Source: Bemisia tabaci (taxonomy: Eukaryota; Arthropoda; Insecta; Hemiptera; Aleyrodidae). Taken from it: a stretch of 64,000 nt of DNA. Below are positions 44,166 to 54,774 of this stretch, in pieces. Where the stretch lies: the NCBI RefSeq assembly GCF_918797505.1, contig NC_092794.1, positions 64,145,345 to 64,209,344 of the forward strand, given 5' to 3'. The notes beneath the pieces were generated by a model, which saw nothing but the letters and a program-made list of their open reading frames with translations, was not told the DNA's origin and made no database searches. How positions within the stretch are numbered: position 1 is the first letter of the stretch; each line of letters opens with the position of its first letter. A program made the position numbers and the translations under genes.

Positions 44166-44410
44166 AGGACCGCACAGTGAATCGAATCAATCAGAGAGTT
44201 CGGACGTGCAATTTTTAACCAAAACTGCAAATTTTACTGTTAATTCCGTCACATGATAAATTTTAAGGGGCGCCTCTAGAAGATAATTTCACGAGGTAAC
44301 CATTAGAACCACTTTTAAAACCTCAGAGTTTTACTTATAAACTTTTAAAGTTTCCAAATTTTTTCCAACCACTCCCATCGACTCGATCCATTGTGGGCCG
44401 TAGCTCCGAG
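44166..44410. repeat. Foldback family member
   Basis: GAATCAATCAGAGAGTTCGGAC on the left and AGTTTCCAAATTTTTTCCAAC..ATCGACTCGATCCATTG on the right match the termini of 54775-57150 and 50840-50960. Confidence 0.6.
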
Positions 44411-44612
44411 GAGAGGTATTTCTGAAAAATAAAATTATGCGAAAAGAAAATATCATTAAAACCCAAAAAATTGAACCATTAAGTAATGTCCACCAACCCT
44501 GCGACACCCTGTATTCCATGCATAGATAAAGATATCTTGTCTGATCTCGCCGACATACGAAGGAATACATTCGGTACCAACAATCGGCCCACAGGGCCCC
44601 TCAAAGCAATAC

Positions 44613-44927
44613 TAGAGTCCCTTTATACTGAGAGTCAAGACAATTCGGCTCATGGATGTCACAAACGGGAATAAAGATTACAGAAATTGAACGTTTTTCG
44701 TAATCTTTGATCGGCCCATTCTCAAATGCCTTTCTCCGTTCCTCCTCTCATTCCGTTTGTTCCTGGCCGAACCCGTAATTCCCTGGTCCATTCCAGATTA
44801 TAATCTTTGCAATTGGTGAAAATGTAATCTTTATTCCCGTTTGTGACACTGTGGAGGCCTAAAATACGGGAACCAAACAGAAATGGATTCAAATTGTCTT
44901 TGACTCTCAGTATAAAGGTACTCTAAG
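44613..44927. mobile_element. TAGAGTCCC element with 8-bp TSD, copy 2
   Basis: The ends TAGAGTCCCTTTATACTG and AGTATAAAGGTACTCTA are flanked by AGCAATAC (44605-44612 and 44928-44935). It contains an inner palindrome TCACAAACGGGAATAAAGAT..ATCTTTATTCCCGTTTGTGA. Confidence 0.9.
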
Positions 44928-45060
44928 CAATACCTCTTCGAATAATCTGACATTCATACTACGAAATATGATGGAATGAAAACAAACGATATGAAACTGA
45001 CCTCAGTTGACCTTGCACGTTGACGCTAGTATTGTAAGCTCTTGACAAGAAGACACAAAG

Positions 45061-45082
45061 TGACGTCACCGAAGTGACGTCA
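45061..45082. promoter_or_regulatory. Two CRE palindromes TGACGTCA, 14 bp apart
   Basis: TGACGTCA at 45061-45068 and 45075-45082. These are consensus CREB/ATF sites, but no gene is seen nearby, so the function is open. Confidence 0.45.
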
Positions 45083-45271
45083 CCGACCCCGACCTAAAAG
45101 ATCCCACCTCTCTGCCTCCATGCTTGCACCTTCCCTTGTCCCTCGGAACATCACGACAGGCCAACTCAATCGATGTTAAGTCTAGGGTTTTTTCGAGAGG
45201 AAGAACTTTTGAAGAGGAGGCGAACTTGTCGTTCGGCGTCGGCGAATCCAGTGAATTGGCAACAATGTTTT

Positions 45272-45400
45272 TCTGCATTTAAACCTGTGGAAATGTATCG
45301 ATTCTTGGAGAGGCCAGGTGCTCCGACAAGAATCGATTTTTTAACATAGGTTTAAATGGAGGGAATCCGGTGATGCCGAATTGCTGGGTCCGCCTCTGTC
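45272..45400. repeat. Degenerate palindromic MITE
   Basis: GCATTTAAACCTGTGGAAATG and ACATAGGTTTAAATGGAG face each other, with AATCGATTCTTGG and CAAGAATCGATT inside. It resembles the CAGTGGCG family, but the ends have decayed. Confidence 0.6.
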
Positions 45401-46234
45401 GTTCGGAACGTTTTACATATTATTAAAACCGGATGGAAGTCAGATAAAAGTTGATTGAAATTTGATAAAAATCAAATGAAAATTTTACGCTGATGGAACA
45501 AAACATGAGTTCAAGCTCTTGCGCGATATGAGAGGTTGAAAATCTTAGCCATAACGTGCTGGTTTAAAGGCGATTAGCTCATCTACAGACCTGCAGTTCA
45601 GGTGTAACGTAATGCATTTCGGTCGACTTGTTAACCCCCTCCTCCCTTGCACAGCATCCATACAATAACCTTTTGTCATCCCTATTAAATCATGTATGAC
45701 TACCATCCCCTCCAATTTTTTCAGGAAATGACGGGAAAATTTGAAAAATTATTTTTATCAGAAAATATTGATTTTTTTTTTAAATCAGCTCTTCAAGCAA
45801 TTTCAGATGAAGCAATAAAAAATGTGCATGCAAATTTTCCATTTAATGGGATATGAAGTAAATTTAAGGGGGCACAAGTCAATAATTTAAGGGGAAGGGG
45901 GCTGGTAGTAATAGTCAGTCGGGTGAGATTTACTCAGGGGGTGGATGATCTGCTCCAGGATGGCACTTAGCTCTTTGGAGTGCCTGTGCCGCCTTGCCGC
46001 CTCTCCAGTGGCCCTGAAGGGCAGCAGGGGCCAATTTGCGGACATTTGTTTACATTGTACTCCAGGCGAGTCTCCTCGTGGTGAAAGCTACCGGTGCTTT
46101 CTCCGTCTCCCGGCGACCGTGGCGCTGCCCCAGTGACGTGGTCTGACTTCCAAACGACGGAAACGAGACGCATCCAGTTACGCCGCTATTATGCGCTACC
46201 CACTTGCTGTGATGTAATCAGCACGCATGAACCC

Positions 46235-46690
46235 AAACCATGTTACGCGGCCAGGTTGCCGCATCTCTCCAAAACGTTTCTTTTTTTCAGATTTAAATCA
46301 ACGTGTGGTAGCGACGGATCCAAGGACAGCTCAAAGAGGGAGAATTTGGTGATGTGGAGTGGGGAGCAGTAGCAGTGGCGTGGCGTGCTTTGCGATATAT
46401 CGATTAACCTGTCATTTAAACCTGTGGAGAAGGATCGATAAACAGGGTGTTCGCAGCGAACACCTGAATAATCGATTCTTTACCACGGATTCAAATGGGA
46501 AAATATCAATTATCGATCATTCACGCCACGCCACTGGTGGGGATCTAGGGGGCACCCTTAGAAAATAGGGGGTATACGGAGGCCTCTCCTGCAAATCTTC
46601 AAAGAGAACCCAAACTATGTTACACGGCCAGGTTGCCGTATCTTTCCAAATAGTTCTTTTTTCCATATTTAAGTCATCGTTAAGTTAGTT
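46235..46690 (+). repeat. Direct repeat flanking the MITE at 46373
   Basis: GAACCCAAACCATGTTACGCGGCCAGGTTGCCG-type sequence at 46229-46310 recurs at 46608-46680 with a few changes. The MITE lies between them. Confidence 0.7.
46373..46536. mobile_element. CAGTGGCGTGGCGTG MITE, diverged copy
   Basis: The ends CAGTGGCGTGGCGTG and CACGCCACGCCACTG and the centre GGTGTTCGCAGCGAACACC match 989-1153. GTGGGGAG (seven bases out to the left) and GTGGGGAT (right) could be a decayed duplication. Confidence 0.85.
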
Positions 46691-46799
46691 TAAGTGGTAG
46701 TGAGGTTTCAGGTCATTCCGTCAATGATTCGGTGTCCGCGCACCTATTCTCCTGTAGCTTACGTCCACGCGTGAAATAAGCAACAGTGACTTGGTTCAA

Positions 46800-47965
46800 G
46801 CCTTGACGGGAATTTTGACACGAAGCCACCTCAATATTCACAAAACACACATTATATTTTTATTTAATAAATCGTGTTCGACGTCATGACCAAACAACTT
46901 GTTTGGTATGGTCATGTCAATAGGATGACGGAAGAGAGGCTGCCAAAAAAGATGCTTGATTGGGTTCCTCCTGGGAGGAGACGAAGGGGACGCCCAGTGA
47001 GAGGTTGGCGACAGGGGGTGTTGAGTGAGATGAGGGAGTGTCAACTCCCTGATGACCTGGGGGAGGACCAAGCTTTGTGGCGATTAGGCGTCGTAAAGCG
47101 CCAAAGAGCGCTATAAAAGCGACTCATATGTATGTATGTATGTTTTCCCCATCAATTTAAATGAGAATAATCCATGCAGAGTGTGCAAACATTTCGAAAT
47201 TATTAGTTGAAAAATGCTGACTCCGCGAGTTCAAATATCAGAGCCAAACACAGAGCGAAGCAGCGCGAGGCGGCGTGCTGCCAGCGCGACTCGCGCAGTA
47301 GCGCCTACAAACCTAACAGGGATACTTCACGCATTGCGCAATGCGTGAAGTATCCCAGTTAGGTTTGAAGGCGCCAGTGCGCGTGTCGCGCTGGTCACCC
47401 TAGCCCGCCGCGCCGCGCCGCAGCGCTTCAAGCAACTAGATCGCAACAGAGGTGTTGCACAGTACCACACGGAATTGAAAGCTCTCCAACGTATCAAAAA
47501 TGACAGGTATCCTTTAAGAGTACGGAGTTTTCCTCGGAAAATAAATCAAGATACTACGGCAAAAAAGAGAGCGGTAGTCCAAAAACTCACTAAGTCCTAG
47601 CACCGTATTTAATAAGTTTAGCATAACTTTCGAATTTCATTAAAGAAAAAATTTACATGATATAGGAAAAAACATTCTTGAGTATGCCTTAAGAAGTTTT
47701 TTTAATTTGAGAATAAAATAGCTGAATGAAAGCGGGTTTTTGCTTGAAGTAAGTGGCTTTTCTTTTCATATAGGCATAATTCATTTAAACAAGCATTACC
47801 TTCTTTATTGATTCATAAGGAAATCTTCTCGGCGGTAAAGTGGAGCATATTTCTGATTGATCAAGTCACTTTTTCCTCTGATGAAGTTCAAAAATCATGC
47901 TAAACGTTATTGAATACAGATACTAGGACTTAGTAAGTTCTTCTACTACCGCTCACTTTTTGTCT
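46800..47965 (+). repeat. Dispersed hairpin-containing family, copy 2
   Basis: Shares its length with 51690-52520. It carries a hairpin at 47303-47372, a frame reading LKQLDRNRGVAQYHTELKAL through SFPRKINQDTTAKKRAVVQ to LTKS and TAG (about 47420-47600), and an inverted pair AAGTCCTAGCACCG..TTTAGCAT / ATGCTAAACGTTAT..TAGGACTT. A LINE tail has inserted at its left part. Confidence 0.8.
46868..47146 (+). pseudogene. LINE reverse transcriptase C-terminal tail
   Basis: Reads QLVWYGHVNRMTEERLPKKM, LDWVPPGRRRRGRPVRGWRQ and then WRLGVVKRQRAL, the conserved C-terminal end of many non-LTR RT proteins. A short 3' tail TATGTATGTATGTATG follows, a common LINE terminus. Comparison with 17400-17450 and 52440-52480, which lack it, shows insertion into the family copy. 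Confidence 0.82.
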
Positions 47966-48944
47966 TCGTCACTCCATTTAATTATTTACGAGGGAGCTTC
48001 TTGCTTTCAAAAGATGTCATCAATCATGATGTATCATGTCTCTTGCAATTCTTTAAAGATAAACCTTTCCTAGTAAAAAAAAAATCCAATTTTAGCTTGA
48101 TATTTGCAAAATAGTCAAGTTTTCAATATTCCCGAATTTTATCTTCTTGATCGGGATTTTTCTTTATTAGTTACACTAATTTGCCGTTAGGGTGAAGGAC
48201 GTAAGACAAAAATAGCAAACTAGAAGACTGCAGCAGCTTAGTAAGAGCTTAAAACCGTTGTCGTTAACATTCACGTATGCTACTTTTACTTTCTTTCCTC
48301 CCTTTACACCATCCCTTCACTCCGATTTTGGATTAAAGAGAGGGAAGGGACGGCAATGTCGGCCACTAGAGTATGACAATTTCTACTCATTTCCATATTA
48401 TAGCAAGTTCAAAATGTGATAAATACACCCATCAGTAGCCGTATATCCGGATTTTTATCACACTGGATTGATCAGTTATAACATATGTGGACGAAAATAA
48501 GTTATTTACTTATGAGACTTATGTTAATTGGTCTGATTTGGCAACCTTGCTCTGATAGAGCACTCCCAGATTTTGCGATAAAAGTCATTCGTATGATAGG
48601 TCAGTCGCGCGTGTCGTAGAGTAGTTTTGATGTTCGCATCTCCCAGTTTTGCAAAAAGAAATTCTGCTTAAACACTGAAAAGGCTTGAAAGTTACACAAC
48701 ACACACACAAAATGCTTGAAGATCTTGTCACTCTGGATCTCGGATTATTTTACTGCTGGTAGAATAAGCGTTTCTTTGATAAAATAAGATAAATATTTTA
48801 TTAAGCAAAAATATTTATTTTAATTGGATTTTTTTTATATAGAAAAAAATATTTTTAACCAAGTTTTTGCAGCGTGATGTCTCGTTGTTTTAAGTCATTC
48901 TGGCTCCCTGCTAGCTTACGTCAACAGTATAACTGTCTATGAGA
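47966..48944. other. AT-rich intergenic stretch
   Basis: I see no gene and no repeat shared with the rest of the window. Confidence 0.4.
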
Positions 48945-48951
48945 ATAATTG

Positions 48952-49072
48952 GACGTATTTCTACCAAACGGAAATATGTGCATTAAGACATGAGCCCTGA
49001 GACTCATAAGACTATATGCATAACAGGGCTCACGCCATAATGCATATAGTTCCATTTGGCAGAAATATACGT
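48952..49072. mobile_element. Small palindromic MITE, copy 1
   Basis: GACGTATTTCTACCAAACGG on the left pairs with CCATTTGGCAGAAATATACG on the right, with ATGAGCCCTGAG and CAGGGCTCACG inside. ATAATTG flanks both sides (48945-48951 and 49073-49079). Confidence 0.8.
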
Positions 49073-49384
49073 ATAATTGAAGTGCGTCCCGCATTTATTG
49101 ACCCAAACAAGCCTCAGAGACAGGTGTCAGATGTCTGGTGCACGGCACATTTCTGCAAAGCTAACGAAAACACCTTAATAGCATTAAAATTTTGCCAAAT
49201 TTCCTGCCGAAAAATAAGTCCTCAAGACGATGCGATAAATATCAATCCTGAGCATTCTCAGTTATAACAGAGAAAACACCGAATGAAATTCTTGAAAAAA
49301 TTCACAGGGGAAAATTCGTAAGTTTCCTGGGAAATTCGTATTTTATCGCGACAAATTTGGCAGTGGCTGAGAGTTGATACGGCG

Positions 49385-49560
49385 TTTTTCCGTAGCGTGG
49401 TTTATTTCTCCTTGAACCGTGGCCTGAAATCGCGCGCCCTCAAGATCGAGACGCGTGGCCGCGCGCGTCCGTCGCGGAGATTTGATCCGCTGCCTGCTCA
49501 TTACCATGTGCCATTCTGCCGTCCTAAGGAAAAACGTCGTATGAGCCTTTAGACGTTGCC
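49385..49560. repeat. Degenerate element with CATACGGCGTT-type ends
   Basis: ATACGGCGTTTTTCCGTAGC on the left faces CCTAAGGAAAAACGTCGTAT on the right, with a GC-rich interior. Related to 41215-41450. Confidence 0.55.
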
Positions 49561-49625
49561 AGATTTCCTTCAATAAAACCCTTTACTGAAAAAATTGCTA
49601 ATATTTTTCGTCAATTTTTTCAGAT

Positions 49626-50135
49626 AATGGAGATGTTGCATGCGTGTGAGGGATTTGCTATTTGACCATTGTTTCTTATGTAAAAGTTCTCGAGAAACAC
49701 GATGGTGCCACTGGTTTTCTCTGAAATCATCTGCCAAGCTCAAAAAAAGCTCTCAAAGTGAGGCCAAAAAGGAGGGGATATCCCACGCTATCCTGAGAGT
49801 CCACCTCTACATCAAAACAAACTCTCCATGCAAAGATAGGGAGCAAATACATTAGCAGGGTTGCCGTGTTTTCAGTTTTGGAGTCTCCAAATGAAGTGGC
49901 AACCCTGCTAATGTATTTGCTCCCTATCTATGCATGGAGAGTTTGTTTTGATGTAGAGGTGGACTCTTAGGGTGGGGTGGGATATCCCCTCCATTTTGGC
50001 CTCACTTCGAGAGCTTTCTTTGAGCTTGGCAGATGATTTTAGGGAAAACCAGTGGCTCCATCGTGTTTTTCGCGAATTTTTACATAAGAATCAATGGTCA
50101 AATCGCAAATCCCTCACACTTGCAACATCTCTATT
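49626..50135. mobile_element. Long-arm palindrome AATGGAGATGTTGCA, copy 2
   Basis: Matches 37663-38170 over the full length, including the short centre with GTGTTTTCAGTTTTGGAGTC. Confidence 0.88.
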
Positions 50136-50139
50136 TTGT

Positions 50140-51685
50140 TTGCAATTTGCAGACGTTGCAAACGTCTGAAAATTCCACGGAAAAATATGCATAACTTCCT
50201 AAGAAATACATGTTTTATGCGGAGAAATTTGGCAACTCTCGAATGTTCATACGGCGTTTTTCCTTAGCGCGGCGGCATGTGCCATTGTAACCATTTTTTG
50301 CGCGTGTCGGGCCAAACCGCACCGCTAACCACATTCTCGCGGTCCCGTTGCTCTGGTGCAGCCCTATCTCATCGAAGCTTTTCAACGTTTCAAAGAGCTT
50401 TCGGGTAACTTTATGTAATGATCTATTAATGTCACCTGTAATAGCAGCTTTGGCGTATTAGACACGAGATTCGAGCATTTGATCTCTGCACCGAAGGCCG
50501 AGACATTTAAACTTCATCGGTTTATATGCGTTCATTACGATCGAAGTTTTACCAGAGGTTCACAACGTTTTATGTGTCATTTGAAATTGTGCCACCTTCC
50601 AAGAAAGCTGAGATTGTACAAGAGGCTTAGAACATGTTTATACAGGACACCTTTGTCTGTAGTAAACTACAATTTACGGAGCCGTTCTGGTATTAAGTAT
50701 CATATTCTTCACCAGAAATATCGGTTAAACCGAAATGTTTGATTTATCAACCGTTCAATTTCCATGACCTGGAGAACTTCGGATATTTGGAATGAATTGT
50801 CTTTTGAAGACAGATGAAAAGATGAAAAAATTGCACGAGGAAACCAATAGATCTACTTTTAGAACCCCCAAATTTTTTATGAACTAAGTTCATAAGCGTT
50901 TATAAAGTTTCCAGATTTGGTCCGACCTCTTCTATTGACGCGATCCACTGTACGACGGAACGCGAGGATGGTGGTGCAGACGTTTGGATACAACTACTCG
51001 TGCTCTGTGGATGTCCATGTTGCATGTATAAATTATTGAAGGCGTTTTGGCAGAATACGGATGGAGATGGAGACACGCCGCATACGAAACGGCGCGACGC
51101 TTCGTTAAAAACCGTATATTACACGGACATTTAGGCCGACATTTTAATTTCTTTCCGAACTTCCCAGAAACGATAGCTCATTTAAAGTGTCTCGAGGAAT
51201 TTCAATGCACACTAAGAACTCTCGAAGGTGCTTTAAGTTGCGCCTCAAGATACCGATCCCTAGATAATTTTTGATGACATGCGGAGCATCTCGCGGTAAA
51301 TTTTACAATGAAAAATGAACATTTTTAGGCAGTTAATTCAAAGAATTGTGATTTTATCAAATATAGTTGAATGAATTATAACAAGTCTTTCTGCTCCGGA
51401 AAACTTATTGTCCCATTTTCATGTAGTTGTTTCCAATAATTGATCTTTAACTTAAGGGCGTATTTCAGTAAAGAAATTTTATAATAACTTGATCTAAATA
51501 CCCACTGAAAGTTGAGAAACTGTTGGTAAAAAAACGTTATAATTGCCTTGCCTCTTACATGTGAAGTAAAGGAGAATAGGGAATAGGTTATAGGACATTT
51601 CGGCAACAATTTTTTGTCCACGCACCTGTTTTTCTAGCAGTTTACGAGTTTTGGTCCACTTACCAATTGAGACCCAAAGTTAATA
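50140..51685. other. Intergenic stretch with short random-looking ORFs
   Basis: Apart from a CATACGGCGTTTTTCCTTAG end near 50250 and a foldback family fragment at 50840-50960 (TTTGGTCCGACCTCTTCTAT, GACGCGATCCACTGTACG), I see nothing recognisable. Confidence 0.4.
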
Positions 51686-51689
51686 AGTT

Positions 51690-52520
51690 CATATAATAAT
51701 ACATGCAAGTCCTAGTATCTGTATTCGATAACGTTTAGCATGATTTTTGATTTTCATTACAGGAAAAAGTGACTTGATTTAAGCAGAAATAAGCTCGAAT
51801 TTACCGCCGAGAGAATTTCCTCATGAATCAATAAAGAAAACAATGCTTGTTTAAAGAAGAAAAGATGCTTACAGAAAAAGAAAAGTCACTTACATCAAAC
51901 AGAAACCCGCTTTCATTCAGCTACTTTCTTCTTGATTTAAAATAAAATCTTCTTGACTGCATACTGAAGAATATTTCTGCCTAAATCGAGTCACTTTTTT
52001 CTCTAATGACATTCAACAATTATGCTAAACGTCATTAAATACTTATTGAGTTTTTGGACTATCGCCCTCTTTTTGTGCCGGAGTATCTTGATTTATTTTG
52101 CGAGGGAAACTCCGTACTCTTAAAGGGTGCCTGTCATCCTTAATTTGTCGGAGCGCCTTCAATTTCGTATGATACTGTGCAACACCTCTGTTGTGAAATA
52201 GTTGCTTTAGGCGCCGTGGCCAACTGCGACTCGGCGCGGCGGGAGGGCGGTCAACGCACACCGTGCATTGACGCCTACAAACCTAAGTGGATACTTCAAG
52301 CATTGCGTAATGCGTGAAGTATCCACTTAGGTTTGTAGGCAGCTTCGCTCTGTGTTCGGCTCTAATATTTAAACTCGCGGAGTCAGCATTTTTCAACTCG
52401 TAATTTTGAAATGTTTGCACACTCTGCGTGGATTATTCTCATTTAAATCGATGGAAAATATATGTAAAGGAAAATATAATGTGTGTTTTGTGAATATTCA
52501 GGTGGTTCCGTGTCAAATGA
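51690..52520 (-). repeat. Dispersed hairpin-containing family, copy 3
   Basis: Inverted relative to copies 1 and 2. The frame reads LKQLFHNRGVAQYHTKLKAL, then SFPRKINQDTPAQKEGDSPK. The hairpin lies at 52273-52340 and the shared left end near 52430-52510. This copy lacks the LINE insertion. Confidence 0.8.
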
Positions 52521-53071
52521 CTTACAAAGGACTTTAATTTTTTCTTTTATATTTTGTGCTTTTACTGTGCTGCAGCGTGGTGCACTTGTAACCAAACGCT
52601 TAAAATTGGACGCATTTGACTCTAAAAGGACGAAGTAAAAATACCAATGATTGCGAGCTTCTTGGTTTTTTTCCTCAACAGTTTCTTTCAACATCACTGC
52701 GGCTAAATGATATTAATATCGATCCCATCTCTTAGAAAGGATGCTTGCCACGTTTTAAAAATGTGAATGTTTTTAAAATGAAGTAATATTTTCATTAAAA
52801 AAGGTGTATACAAGGTATACTTCATATTAAAAATATTAAGGGTAGAAATAAAACCAAATATTCACCAATGACAATTTGAAAAGATGAATCAAAAGGAAAA
52901 AGTAACATTTCATTTACAAAATTAGTCACCATAACAACACCTCCTTCTCTCTCAATTTTTCTCATTTCGATAGTCTCGTAATAATATGATTTTCATACGG
53001 ACTAAAATATAATGCTTGGACTAAGTCACAGTTGCTTATTTTACGCGTGGACGTAAACTACTGGACAAAAC

Positions 53072-53512
53072 CAGGGGCGGACTGGCCATGGGGGCGGGGA
53101 GGCGATCGCCCCCTAACAATTTGCCGCGGGGGTCCCGAAGGGGCCCCCACGGCGAATTTTTTTCGAGTCATTGTTTTTTTCCCCCGTAATGTTGTAATTT
53201 TCCTATCCTTTTCGGTCACTAATAGGCCCCAAAATCCTTGAAAATTTGTCTCTAAGAGACATGAGAGGTCGCCTAGAGCTACGTGATGAAAGGGGCCCCC
53301 GAAGAATCCTGAGAATGGGTTATTTTGAAGTTCAAGAACTGTAGACTTTAACTCCAATAATGCTTAAAATTGCGTTTAAAAGTGTGAAATTTTCAAAAAT
53401 TTCCCCAAAAAAGGGGAGGGCCCCCGGACCTTCTTAAAGGGGCCCCCGAACGACAGGAAGGGCCCCCACATTTAGGTCGCCTCCTAACTTTTCGACTACC
53501 AGTCCGCCTCTG
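53072..53512 (+). mobile_element. CAGGGGCGGACTGG MITE, copy 2, 8-bp TSD
   Basis: The element is flanked by GACAAAAC at 53064-53071 and 53513-53520. Its ends are CAGGGGCGGACTGG and CCAGTCCGCCTCTG. It aligns in inverted orientation with 39230-39663. The 8-bp TSD indicates hAT. Confidence 0.93.
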
Positions 53513-53947
53513 GACAAAACAGGTGCTCGGACAAAAAATCGTCGACGAAATGTCCTGGAGCCTGTCATATCATATCAATTCGTGAACAGACAACTTGCCC
53601 TATTTTGAAATTACACCACCAAATGTTGGCGCAATGTATTTTGTGGCATTAAAATCATTCAAAAACTAAAATTAATGAGAAATGTGTTGATTTTACTCCT
53701 TGAGAAGTAACACAGATCATTTTTGAGCAACATTTTGTATAATTAGTTGATCATTTAATGAGTAATTAAAATAGCATTTGCTGTTATGTTTCTCACGGAG
53801 TCAAATTAAATGTTCTTCATTATAAAAGAAGCAAAATGTTTGTACTTTTAGAGAGATATGTGTAACAGATTTTACGTTACTCTGTAAATTTAATGCAATT
53901 GGTTTAGTTTTATATCATGTGCATAGATACAATAAAATACTTGTGCA

Positions 53948-54169
53948 TAGGAAAAAAACACATTGGATCTAGAGTCCAGACTCTTAAAAACATGGACTAG
54001 AAAAAACACTCTTGATTAAATCAGATTTAAGCTTAAATCAAGAACCAAGCCTCTTAATTTGAGCGGATTTCCTTTTGATCTAAGCAAAAATCTGATTGAA
54101 TCAAGAGCATTTTTTCTTATCAATGCTTTCAAGAATCTGGACTCTAGATCCAATGTATTTTTTTCCAGT
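53948..54169. repeat. Palindromic MITE, CACATTGGATCTAGA family, copy 2
   Basis: Same paired ends and inner ATTTAAGCTTAAAT block as 8794-9027. It retains TTCCAGTGG at the right. Confidence 0.8.
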
Positions 54170-54774
54170 GGTGTAGTTGCGTTGTACTCAAATACATTTT
54201 TTTCCAAGTATATAAAAAAAAATGGTGTTTTTGATATGCTTAACGTTTTTTGCTTGACATTTTTCTACGAGGACACCTCTTGAGGAAGTCTAATTCTGCG
54301 TAGTGATCCATATACCTCAGAAGCACTAACCTGCGCAGCAAGGACCTGACCGTATCATGTAATCCACACAAGTAGGTAATTAGTGCAGGTGGAACTCACC
54401 CGTCATGAAACGGCACAAATTCACGAACACAGGGCCAAACAATAGCCGCAACTGAAGAGGAGCCGACCGTTTACACTTTTACCTCAAGGTTACCGCGGAC
54501 CGTTTCTCCGTGGGCCCCGGCTCTATGGCTTGCCATCCCACCACGAGAAACTACGATTTTGAAGCCGAGGTGACTAGGATTCTCTGACCCTTCGCGGCAA
54601 CCGCGGGGCACCGGGGGCCCCTTACGGTGGTCAGCGCCAACCGCAAACCCAAGCACGAGCTAATAACTTTCACTGATCCACCGCTAGAGTCGCGATCGGC
54701 TGTAACTGGATTCACTGGACGTCGACGGGCATCGCGACGCGCCAGGGTTCCCGCGTCCCAGGATAGCTCCCCCG

